Shown here: one piece after another, positions 34,205-42,125 of the stretch
Position numbering within the stretch: position 1 is the stretch's first letter
Layout: the number at the start of each line of letters is the position of its first letter
Source of the DNA: Aureispira sp963837355
GTDB lineage: Bacteria; Bacteroidota; Bacteroidia; Chitinophagales; Saprospiraceae
Length of the DNA: 64,000 bases
Reading direction: 5' to 3'
NCBI GenBank assembly: GCA_963837355.1
Contig: CAWIMY010000001.1
Span: forward strand, 101,261-165,260
The notes under the pieces: generated by a model
The model's database searches: none
Told to the model about the DNA's origin: nothing
The model's input: the letters and a program-made list of their open reading frames with translations, nothing else
Position numbers and translations under genes: made by a program

Positions 34205-35699
34205 ATGTTGCGTTCCTTGTTGATCTTATTGTTGGTTGCGACGGCTGGCCTTTTGGTCGCCCAAAAAGACACCACTTACACGATTAAGTACGCCTTTGTT
34301 CCAGCCGATCCTACCAAGGATTTGGAAGCAGGACAGGAGGATCTGTTGGTGGATGGCATGTACCGTGTTTGGGATGGGCAGCGCTACTATTGGGGATTTT
34401 ACGATGAAACAACCAAGGAAAAACTCACTAAGCCAAAGTACGATACCATTACTTATCGGTATTTGAATGCGGAGAAAAGAGGCTTTTATAGAATCAAGGA
34501 AAATGGTCAATGGGGCTTGTTGGCCGAACCGCGAAATTTGGGTGCCCGTACAATATGACCAACTCAACTACATTTCTAAACGGTATGAACCGTACATCAG
34601 CATTCAGCTTGGGAATCAGTATGGCGTACTCAACCCAAAAGGCGAAACCATTTTACCTGCTCAATATGACGATATTTTATTTGATGGCTATCGTTATAAA
34701 GTCAAGAAAAACGACAAATGGGGCTTGCACGACAACAAGGGGAAGGAACTTATTCCAACCTGTTTTGGCGGCATCGAAAACCACGCGTACGTTAATCAAA
34801 TGCGGGTAAAATTGGATGGAAAATGGGCCGTCTACAATTGGATCAAGGACGATGCTTGCGCGATGACAATTGGCTACGACGACATTGATTATTTTGCCGA
34901 TTATTTTGTGGTGCGCGAAGGAAGTAAATTTGGCCTGTTGGATATTAATGCCAAAGTAGTACTGCCGATTGAATACGATTATATGGCACCGTTTTTTCTA
35001 AAATACCTCAATACGGTAATTGTTGGAAAAAATAAAAAAGTAGGGCTGTTCCGTATTGATTCGACAGGAACGAAGCACGTTGAAGTGCCGATGGAATACG
35101 ATGACATTTGGATTGACGAAGAGAATTTTAAACTCAAAGTGCGCCAAGGCGATAAAGTGGACTACTTTTTTGTCGATCAACCGTTGTTTGATATGGCGTA
35201 CAACGATGTCCAATATTACGAAGACATCAACCGCGTTATGGTTAAATTGAAAGGCAAATGGGGAATGGTAACGCCCGAAGGGGAGGAGTTGATTCCCCTT
35301 GCTTATAGCAAAATTCACGTGCTGAAGACCAACCAATTTATGGTGCAGAAAAAAGGCAAGTGGGGCTTGCTCAATGGCCAAGGCAAAGAGCTGATTCCCG
35401 TTTTGTACGATGAATTTGATTACCGCCCCAAGAAGGATATTTTCTTTGTTAATAAAGGGGGAAAATGGGGCATTGTTTCTATTAAAAAAGGCATTTTATT
35501 GCCCCCAAAATACGAAGATCTCTACACCTTGCCCAACCGCAATTACCTAGTCAAACAAAAAGGCTTGTGGGGTATTGTCGCCGCTGGTGGCCGGGTGCTT
35601 GTTCCTTTAGAGTATAGTAGTTATGATTATAAATACAAAGCGAAAGAAATTTATCTGAAACATGCCGATGGGCGGGTGAAGAAGTATTCTTTGCGCTAA
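34205..35699 (+). CDS. Exported WG-repeat protein, one frameshift
   Basis: The first frame (34205-34558) begins with a signal peptide (MLRSLLILLLVATAGLLVAQ). The second (to 35699) carries WG repeats such as QYGVLNPKGETILPAQYDDI, KWGLHDNKGKELIPTCF, KWGMVTPEGEELIPLAYSKI and KWGLLNGQGKELIPVLYDEF, about ten units in all. The two frames join near 34,520: QWGLLAE in frame one continues as REIWVPVQYDQL in frame two after a single indel. One protein of about 497 residues is therefore expected. WG repeats form beta modules in exported or surface proteins of unknown function. The frameshift is probably a sequencing error but could be a real mutation. The gene's 3' part (from 35,052) is mirrored at the right end of the window. 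Confidence 0.8.
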
Positions 35700-35780
35700 G
35701 GAAGTGGTTGAAATCTCTTACAATCATCTGTGTCTAGCGTAATAAAAAAGTTAGCGTGGAGCTCAAGACAACCTAATACG

Positions 35781-36350
35781 ATGAAAACAACAATCAATAA
35801 GTTTAAAGCTTCTATTGCTAACCTTGACTTAGAGAGCCAAGAGTTCTATTATTCCAATATATTGACAAAAGAGTACTCAAAAAACGAAATACTGGTTGAA
35901 GAAGGTAGAGTTTGCACCTACTCTTATATTGTATTAGAAGGCTGTATTCGGAAATATTATCTAAAAAAAGGGATTGAAATTACCAGTGAATTTATATTCC
36001 CTGGCGATATGGCGGTGTCGTTTGGTAGTTTCCTGAAAAGACAGCCTGCTAAAGAATTTATTCAAACGCTTGAAAAGACCAAAGTCATGCTTATTCCCTT
36101 TAGTGTATTTGAGTATATGCAACGGGAGCATACTTCTATTTTACAAACAAATTTCGACGTGTTGGTGGACTATTCTGAATGGCTCGAACAACGCTTGTTT
36201 CATCTCCAATTTCGTACAGCGAAAGAACGGTACCAAATCTTGTTGAACGCTCAGCCAGAATTGATTTTAAAAATACCGTTGATGTATATCGCTTCCTATC
36301 TAGGGATCACTTTAGAAACCCTAAGCCGTATTCGCTCTCAATTTGTTTGA
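35781..36350 (+). CDS. Crp/Fnr family transcriptional regulator
   Basis: From ATG 35781 (MKTTINKFKASIANLD) the product is 189 residues; the frame also extends 17 codons upstream without support. The N-terminal cyclic-nucleotide-binding-like domain (about 25-115) includes VLEGCIRKYYLKKGIEITSEFIFPGDM. The C-terminal part has a winged helix ending IPLMYIASYLGITLETLSRIRS. This is the compact Bacteroidota group of Crp-like regulators that often control a neighbouring oxidoreductase gene. No Cys cluster for an Fe-S centre is present. A perfect 16-bp palindrome overlaps its stop codon and lies upstream of the FAD monooxygenase gene, a probable target. Confidence 0.9.
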   Translation: MKTTINKFKASIANLDLESQEFYYSNILTKEYSKNEILVEEGRVCTYSYIVLEGCIRKYYLKKGIEITSEFIFPGDMAVSFGSFLKRQPAKEFIQTLEKTKVMLIPFSVFEYMQREHTSILQTNFDVLVDYSEWLEQRLFHLQFRTAKERYQILLNAQPELILKIPLMYIASYLGITLETLSRIRSQFV

Positions 36351-36361
36351 CATATGTCAAA
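36346..36361. promoter_or_regulatory. Perfect palindrome TTTGACATATGTCAAA, candidate Crp/Fnr operator
   Basis: The 16-bp palindrome resembles the TTGAT-N4-ATCAA and TGTGA-N6-TCACA classes of Crp/Fnr sites. It overlaps the stop codon of the regulator gene and lies 21 bp before a TACCTTTG element for the monooxygenase, so it covers the -33 region. The same palindrome appears in the mirror arm at 62710-62725. Confidence 0.6.
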
Positions 36362-36382
36362 TGAAAGCCGTTTTAGATCCGC

Positions 36383-36390
36383 TACCTTTG
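36383..36390 (+). promoter_or_regulatory. -7 element of the monooxygenase gene
   Basis: TACCTTTG matches TAnnTTTG, 32 bp before the ATG at 36423. The -33 position lies in the palindrome rather than in a TTG, as expected for an activator-dependent promoter. Confidence 0.55.
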
Positions 36391-36422
36391 TACCATAATA
36401 ATAAACTTAAACACATAATATT

Positions 36423-37514
36423 ATGGACAAAAAAGACCTTTTAATAGTGGGGGCAGGCCCTGTTGGCTTATCAGCGGCTTTGTTTTTAGACAAGTATGCG
36501 AACGTAAAAATCATTGAGAAATTAGTACAACCAAGTCCATTTTCAAAGGCTTTTGGTGTTAGTCCAAGGACGCTCGAATTGTTGGAACCAACAGGAGCAA
36601 CGGAATTATTTCTTAAAAATGGTAGAACGCTAGAAGCCATTAATATCTACAAGAATGGAAAACTGCTGGTAAAAAACGAACTCAATCGTGTCAAGCACAA
36701 ATTTCCATTCATGCTCGTCCAATCGCAAGCAGACAGCGAAGAGATTATGAGTACGCTATTGTACAACAGAGGGGTAGCCATACAACGAGGCGTGGAGCTA
36801 AATTCCATCAACATCAACGAGGAGAAGATAATTGTAGAAGTTAAGTCGAAGCAGGAAGCACGGGGTTCCATTACTTCGGACATTTTGCTGGCAGCCGATG
36901 GAGCAAACAGTACTGTTAGGAAGCATTTTTCCCTTTCTTTTGAGGGCGATACACTCACCGATAAATGGTTGGTCTATGATCTTGAAATTGAAACCTCGTT
37001 TAATAAGGAAGAGGCTCATATCTTTATGTACGACTTAGGGGCATTATTCATGGTGCGTATAAAAGATAAGGTCTGGAGAATAATAAGTAACATCGAAAAT
37101 ATTCTTAATAAACTACCCATTAACACTACTACAGGAGCCATCCAATGGACTTCTGAATTTAAGATCAGTCATAGAATTATTGGCTCATTCGATAAAGACA
37201 ACATTTATTTTGCGGGGGATGCAGCCCATATACATTCTGGACTCGGCGCAAGAGGGATGAACTTAGGAATAGAAGACGCCTATGTCTTTTCTAAACTTTT
37301 CAAAGAGAATAAACTTTCTAGTTACGAAGTTAAAAGAAGACCTGTGGTAATGGATACTCTAAACACCATTGAGAACTTGACAGAAATTATGCAGGGTAAA
37401 TCAAAGAAAGCAAAAGGATTTAGATTTTTAGCACCAGCTTTGATGCCTGTTTTATTTCCACTTGTGCGCAATAAAGTATTAAACTTTGTGTTGGGGGTAG
37501 ACCATGTAGTGTAA
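36423..37514 (+). CDS. FAD-dependent monooxygenase (PheA/TfdB type)
   Basis: The 363-residue product is a group A flavoprotein hydroxylase. It has the FAD ADP-binding GAGPVGLSAALFL (10-22), ILLAADGANSTVRKHFSL with the DG motif, and the second FAD motif GDAAHIHSGLGARGMNLGIEDAY. Length and motif order are normal for small aromatic hydroxylases and tetracycline-degrading relatives; the substrate is unknown. It is transcribed alone after the Crp/Fnr gene, and the palindrome and promoter element between them suggest control by that regulator. The copy in the mirror arm (61597-62650) is broken. Confidence 0.92.
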   Translation: MDKKDLLIVGAGPVGLSAALFLDKYANVKIIEKLVQPSPFSKAFGVSPRTLELLEPTGATELFLKNGRTLEAINIYKNGKLLVKNELNRVKHKFPFMLVQSQADSEEIMSTLLYNRGVAIQRGVELNSININEEKIIVEVKSKQEARGSITSDILLAADGANSTVRKHFSLSFEGDTLTDKWLVYDLEIETSFNKEEAHIFMYDLGALFMVRIKDKVWRIISNIENILNKLPINTTTGAIQWTSEFKISHRIIGSFDKDNIYFAGDAAHIHSGLGARGMNLGIEDAYVFSKLFKENKLSSYEVKRRPVVMDTLNTIENLTEIMQGKSKKAKGFRFLAPALMPVLFPLVRNKVLNFVLGVDHVV

Positions 37515-37605
37515 CGACAACTGGAGTTGTAAAGAAAAACAGGACAAAGAGTTAAGTGCACTGTAACACAAGTTATTATCAGTTGTATAAAAAGAATCAC
37601 TACAC

Positions 37606-37840
37606 TAGACGTTATTACGAATGGGGTTGTATAGTAATAAAAAGAGAGCTTTTTAGATCAACCGAGCTTGCGAGTTCACAAAGTAATCAAGACTCGCGAA
37701 GCGATCTGATCTATTTGATACTGTGTATCGAATAATCAGCTTCAGCTCATCCCGATTTTATCGGGATGGGATTAATTTTTAACGCCGAGTGAGGGAAAAA
37801 GATCCTTTTTTCGCTGCAAGGCTATTCGTAATAACGTCTA
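37606..37840. repeat. Non-coding TIR element (MITE-like), copy 2
   Basis: A 235-bp element has the perfect 17-bp inverted ends TAGACGTTATTACGAAT and its complement. Compared with copy 1, the ends differ at one position on each side in a way that keeps pairing (GAGG/CCTC versus GACG/CGTC). The internal modules are the same but reordered: here the CTCGCGAAGCGATCT block comes before the CATCCCGAT hairpin. It lies directly downstream of the monooxygenase and touches a truncated gene start on its right side. Confidence 0.8.
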
Positions 37841-37872
37841 ATAGTTAACAGGGTGATCAATAAATATTTCAT
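37841..37872 (-). pseudogene. Truncated start of a secreted protein, cut by the TIR element
   Basis: An ATG at 37872 on the minus strand opens MKYLLITLLTI, like the MKYITLLVLL signal-peptide start of the intact propeller gene. It then runs straight into the inverted repeat of the element at 37840. The short length makes this tentative. Confidence 0.35.
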
Positions 37873-37887
37873 GAGTAATGAATTAGA

Positions 37888-37916
37888 ATAGGACACTCCA
37901 AATTGGAATGTCCTAT
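37888..37916 (-). terminator. Hairpin after sorting-domain stub 1
   Basis: ATAGGACACTCC and GGAATGTCCTAT form a stem around AAATT with one mismatch, 17 bp after the stub's stop codon. The T-run is weak. Confidence 0.5.
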
Positions 37917-37932
37917 AAGTTACTAAAAATTC

Positions 37933-38390
37933 TTACTTCCTGATAATCAATTGTGTTTGTTCTATCGTTTTATCTTCTGCATATAGAACTACAAAATAGG
38001 TTCCTGTTAGCCATTGGTTAGTATTTAAGGTTAATACTCCTTGTTGTTGTGACAATTCCAACATCAATACTTGCTGTCCTGAGGTAGAGGTAACTACTAA
38101 TTGTCCCTTCTTTACATCCTTTGGTAATTTGTACTGCACATCTGCCCAATCTGTAGTAGGATTGGGATAGATCGTTAAGTTACCCTGCTCTATTTTAGTT
38201 AAAGGAGCTTGCCAACTCTTCTCTTGCTGACTCTCTGGTAGAGTAGGAATGGTATCTATAAGTGTCTGTATAGAAAAAATCTATGATATTAGCTGCTTTC
38301 ATAGCCACAAAACCATAGTTATTCTCCACTAATTCATTTAAGAGAATCACCTCGTCTTTGGTCAACGTTGCTTCCGTTCGATTGTCCTGA
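37933..38390 (-). pseudogene. Sorting-domain stub 1: C-terminal T9SS domain without its protein
   Basis: Starting within the codon that ends the propeller gene, the frame reads VAYQDNRTEATLTKDEVILL and, after a frameshift near 38,250, LTIYPNPTTDWADVQYKL ... TQLIIRK. This is the C-terminal ~150 residues of the large secreted protein encoded at 42126-47192. IYPNPTTDW is the usual start of a T9SS type A sorting domain. It has no start codon or signal peptide of its own and is the leftover of a gene replaced at its front by the propeller gene. Confidence 0.7.
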
Positions 38391-38394
38391 TAAG

Positions 38395-39963
38395 CTACCC
38401 TTTCACAAATAACTCACTCCCCACCAATCGCCCATCTTGCCGCACCTCCAATACATACCACCCGCTCAACAAGTCCCACACAGGAAACACATAGGTCATA
38501 TCGGACACATCACTAGTACTATGCGTCTGTAATACCCGCCCCTGTTGATCCAATATTCTAAAGGTTAGTTTCTCCCCTGTCTGCTGGTTTCGATACAATA
38601 CATTGAGGTAATCCACCGCTGGATTGGGGTAGAGTTTGAGTTCGGCTTGGGGTCGGGAGGCTATGGGGAGAATACCAATGGCAGAGCTATCTATATGACA
38701 GCCTGGCACGAGACAGCCGTGCTGGTCTAGTTTGAGGAGCCAGCCTTGTTGGTAAGGACCCATGCCACTAAATAAAGCTTGGCCTGCTATGAGGTAGCCA
38801 CCATCATGGGTTTGTTCTACATCAAAGATTTCGTGTTCTGCCCCCCATTGTTGGGCATAGTAATATTGGTGTGACCACAAACTATCCCCGTCAGGAGATA
38901 ATTTGGCCACCATTGCGTGCCATTGTACAATGGTGGCTCCCGTATCATTTAAGGGGAAGGTATCGGTCGTGATGCCGAAAGTCATGAGGCTGCTGTCAGG
39001 TTGCTCTATGACTTTCATTACTTTGGCGCGTTGACTAAAAGAGTAAGCTCTGAGTGGAGTACCCCAAAGCCAGTTGCGGGCACTGTCTAGCTTGAAAATA
39101 TAATTGTCACGGGCTAGTATAGAACTTGTACCTCCTGTACGTAAAAATTCTTTCCCTATGGCTGTTCCTATGACCCAGCCTCCATCTTTTGTTTGAATAA
39201 GATCATTCGCTCCTAGTAGTTGTATGCTGCTATCATTTTGCCATTCCCATAATACGTTACCATTATAATCCATCTTTTTAATCTGGCAGAGTACCGTATA
39301 ATCTATAGGTCTATGATTGTTATTAGTGTTGGAATAACCCATGACAAAACCATCATCCAAAGGAACAATATCATGACGAATACAAACATTCCAATCATAG
39401 TCAAAATTCCTGTACCAACGTATGCTTCCATCTCGCTCTATCTGCATGACTACAAAACTGTTAGTATCCACTGTATTTGTTTGACCAGCAAAAATATAAG
39501 AACTATCAGGAGCCAAAACGAGTTCATCACTTCGATTAGAAAACCCAATAGGATTGCTGGGGTCAGGGTATCTTCGTGTCCAAAGGGTGTCTCCTGCTGG
39601 CGTATATTTAATTAAAATAGCCGACATTTGATTTGAATCGAAAACGGTTCCTGCTACTAGTAAGTTCCCATCAATATCTGTTTGCAGGCAGTTTGCCCAT
39701 GTTTCTATTTTACCTCTAGAGTTGGTATACCATTTTTGTATTTCTATATCTCCTAACGTGTCTAATTTTAGAAACAAAGCACTTGTTCTACAATCTGACG
39801 TATCTCTTGCTATTCCTGTTACATAGTAGCAGGAATCTGTGACTTCTATACTTGTTAAGATAGTAGTGCTACAGGCCACTTTAAAGCGCTTATTAAAAGT
39901 AACTTGACCATTGCTATCAATTATTAAAAATAGTAATAATACTAGTAGTGTAATATACTTCAT
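38395..39963 (-). CDS. T9SS-exported beta-propeller protein (copy 1, intact)
   Basis: From ATG 39963 (MKYITLLVLLLFLIIDSNGQ, signal peptide) the product is 522 residues. The middle consists of propeller-like repeats resembling delta-60 / PQQ-like blades: SDELVLAPDSSYIFAGQTN, DYTVLCQIKKMDYNGNVLWEW, GGWVIGTAIGKEF and GGYLIAGQALFSGMGPYQQG. The last ~80 residues are a T9SS type A sorting domain with LKLYPNPAVDYLNVLY and a basic end (ELFVKG). It is therefore exported to the cell surface or medium and the tail removed by the sortase PorU. A duplicated copy lies directly upstream (40488-42059). The stop codon is immediately followed by a sorting-domain stub. Confidence 0.85.
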   Translation of the reverse strand: MKYITLLVLLLFLIIDSNGQVTFNKRFKVACSTTILTSIEVTDSCYYVTGIARDTSDCRTSALFLKLDTLGDIEIQKWYTNSRGKIETWANCLQTDIDGNLLVAGTVFDSNQMSAILIKYTPAGDTLWTRRYPDPSNPIGFSNRSDELVLAPDSSYIFAGQTNTVDTNSFVVMQIERDGSIRWYRNFDYDWNVCIRHDIVPLDDGFVMGYSNTNNNHRPIDYTVLCQIKKMDYNGNVLWEWQNDSSIQLLGANDLIQTKDGGWVIGTAIGKEFLRTGGTSSILARDNYIFKLDSARNWLWGTPLRAYSFSQRAKVMKVIEQPDSSLMTFGITTDTFPLNDTGATIVQWHAMVAKLSPDGDSLWSHQYYYAQQWGAEHEIFDVEQTHDGGYLIAGQALFSGMGPYQQGWLLKLDQHGCLVPGCHIDSSAIGILPIASRPQAELKLYPNPAVDYLNVLYRNQQTGEKLTFRILDQQGRVLQTHSTSDVSDMTYVFPVWDLLSGWYVLEVRQDGRLVGSELFVKG

Positions 39964-39979
39964 GATTTGAAAATTAAAG

Positions 39980-40008
39980 TAGAGGTATTCCAATTTGGAA
40001 TACCTCTA
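39980..40008 (-). terminator. Hairpin after sorting-domain stub 2
   Basis: TAGAGGTATTCC and GGAATACCTCTA form a perfect 12-bp stem with an AATTT loop between stub 2 and the start of propeller copy 1. The following T-run is weak. Confidence 0.6.
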
Positions 40009-40026
40009 TAAGTTACTAAAACATTC

Positions 40027-40486
40027 TTACTTCCTAATAATCAATTGGGTTTGCTCTACAGCTTTATCTTCTGTGTATAAAATCACAAAGTAAATACCTG
40101 ATAACCATTGGTTAGTATTTAAGGTTAATACTCCTTGTTGTTGTGACAATTCCAACATCAATACTTGCTGTCCTGAGGTAGAGGTAACTACTAATTGTCC
40201 CTTCTTTACATCCTTTGGTAATTTGTACTGCACATCTGCCCAATCTGTAGTAGGATTGGGATAGATGGTTAAGTTTCCTTTAGCCACTTTAGTTAAGGGT
40301 CGTTGCAAACTTTTTTCTTCTGCTCCTTCTGGTAGTGTAGGATGATAACGATAGGTATCACTATAGAAAAAATCTACGATGTTTGCTGCCTTCATTGCTG
40401 CGAAGCCATAGTTATTATCCGTCAGTTCATTTAAGACAATCACCTCATCTTTTGTCAAAGTAGCTTCTATTCTGTTGGCCTGATAA
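40027..40486 (-). pseudogene. Sorting-domain stub 2
   Basis: The open part encodes TKDEVIVLNELTDNNYGFAAM ... LTIYPNPTTDW ... TQLIIRK in 143 codons, preceded by VAYQANRIEA out of a start context. It is almost identical to stub 1 and to the C-terminus of the large gene at 42126-47192. It immediately follows the stop of propeller copy 2, so the same fusion point was duplicated. Confidence 0.7.
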
Positions 40487-40487
40487 G

Positions 40488-42059
40488 CTACCCTTTCACA
40501 AACACCTCACTCCCGATCACACGCCCATCTTGCCGCACCTCCAACACATACCACCCGCTCAACAAGTCCCAAACAGGAAACACATAGGTCATATCGGACA
40601 CATCACTAGTATTATGCGTCTGCAATACCCGCCCCTGCTGATCTAATATTCTGAAGGTTAGTTTCTCTCCAACCTGCTGGTTTCGATACAATACATTGAG
40701 GTAATCCACTGCTGGATTGGGGTAGAGTTTTAGTTCGGCTTGGGGTCGGGAGGCTATGGGTAGAATACCAATGGCAGAGCTATCTATATGACAGCCTGGT
40801 ACTAAGCAGCCGTGCTGGTCTAGTTTGAGGAGCCAGCCTTGTTGATAAGGGCCTTGGCCATTGAGCTTGGCTTGTCCTGCTATTAAGTAACCACCATCAT
40901 GAGTTTGTTCTACGTCGAAAATTTCGTGTACTGCTCCCCATTGTTGGGCATAGTAATATTGATGCGACCACAAGCTATCCCCATCAGGGGATAATTTGGC
41001 GACCATCGCGTGCCATTGGACAATGGTGGCTCCTGTATCGTTTAAGGGAAAGGTATCAGTCGTAATACCAAAGGTCATGAGGCTACTGTCGGGTTGCTCT
41101 ATGACTTTCATTACTTTGGCGTGGACACTATAAGAGTAAGCTCTTAGTGGGGTGCCCCAGAGCCAGTTGCGGGCGCTGTCTAGTTTGAAAATATAACTGT
41201 CATGGGCAAATATAGAACGTGTGACCACCGTCACTTAAAAATTCTTTTCCTATAGCTGTTCCTATGACCCAACCTTTATCTTTCGTTTGAATCAAGTCAT
41301 TTGCCCCTATCAATTGTATACTACTATCATTTTGCCACTCCCACAATACATTACCATTGTAATCCATCTTTTTCATCTGGCAGAGAGTACGTGTAGTTGA
41401 TCGGAGTATGATTATGGTCAGTATTAGCATAGCCCATTACAAAACCATCTTCTAAAGGAACGATAGCTATGACAAATACAATAATTCCAATCGTAGCCAA
41501 AATTTCTATACCATCTAGATACTTCCATCTCGCTCTATTTGCATCACTACAAAACTATTGCGTATCAACTATATTGGTTTGTCCTGCTAAAATATAAGAA
41601 CTATCAGGAGCAATTATCAATTCATCTGTCCGATTATATACTCCTGTTGGATTTCCTGGATCTACATATCTTCGTGTCCATAGCGTATCTCCTTGGGCGT
41701 ATATTTTAGCATCAAAGCAGAAATTTGGTTCGTATCAAAACTTCTCCACTAACTATCAAATTCCCATCTATATCTGTTCGTAAACAATGTTGCCAAGTTT
41801 CCATCTTATCCTCTAGGATTGGTATACGATTTTTGTATTTCTATATTGCCTAACGTATCTAATTTTAGAAATAAAGCACTCGTTCTACAGTCTAATGTAT
41901 CTCTAGCAATTCCTGTTATATAATAACAAGAATCGGTGGCTTCTAGTCACTGTCAAGAATCGTATTGGCACACGCTACCTTGAAGCGCTTATTGAAGGTG
42001 ATTTGAGCCTGACTTAGAGTAACTATAGTGAATAAAAATAAGAATATAATATATCTCAT
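40488..42059 (-). CDS. T9SS-exported beta-propeller protein (copy 2), frameshifted in this reading
   Basis: It starts at ATG 42059 with a signal peptide (MRYIIFLFLFTIVTLSQAQ) and is a close paralogue of copy 1. The frame is broken several times between 41,200 and 41,960. The intact C-terminal part (40488-41234) ends with LKLYPNPAVDYLNVLY and VIGSEVFVKG. In the mirror arm (57329-58818) some of the same breaks are absent: there TSVEATDSCYYITGIARD and a 395-codon frame are open. The breaks on this side thus look like sequence errors, and an intact gene of about 520 codons is expected. Confidence 0.7.
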
Positions 42060-42076
42060 TACCAATTATTTAAAAT

Positions 42077-42101
42077 GGGATGCCGCCAACTGCGGCATCC
42101 C
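42077..42101 (-). terminator. Hairpin after the large T9SS gene
   Basis: GGGATGCCGC and GCGGCATCCC form a perfect 10-bp stem with a CAACT-type loop, 25 bp after the stop codon at 42126. On the minus strand it is followed by ATTTTAAATAATT. Confidence 0.7.
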
Positions 42102-42125
42102 TATAAGATACGAAAAATTACTCTC

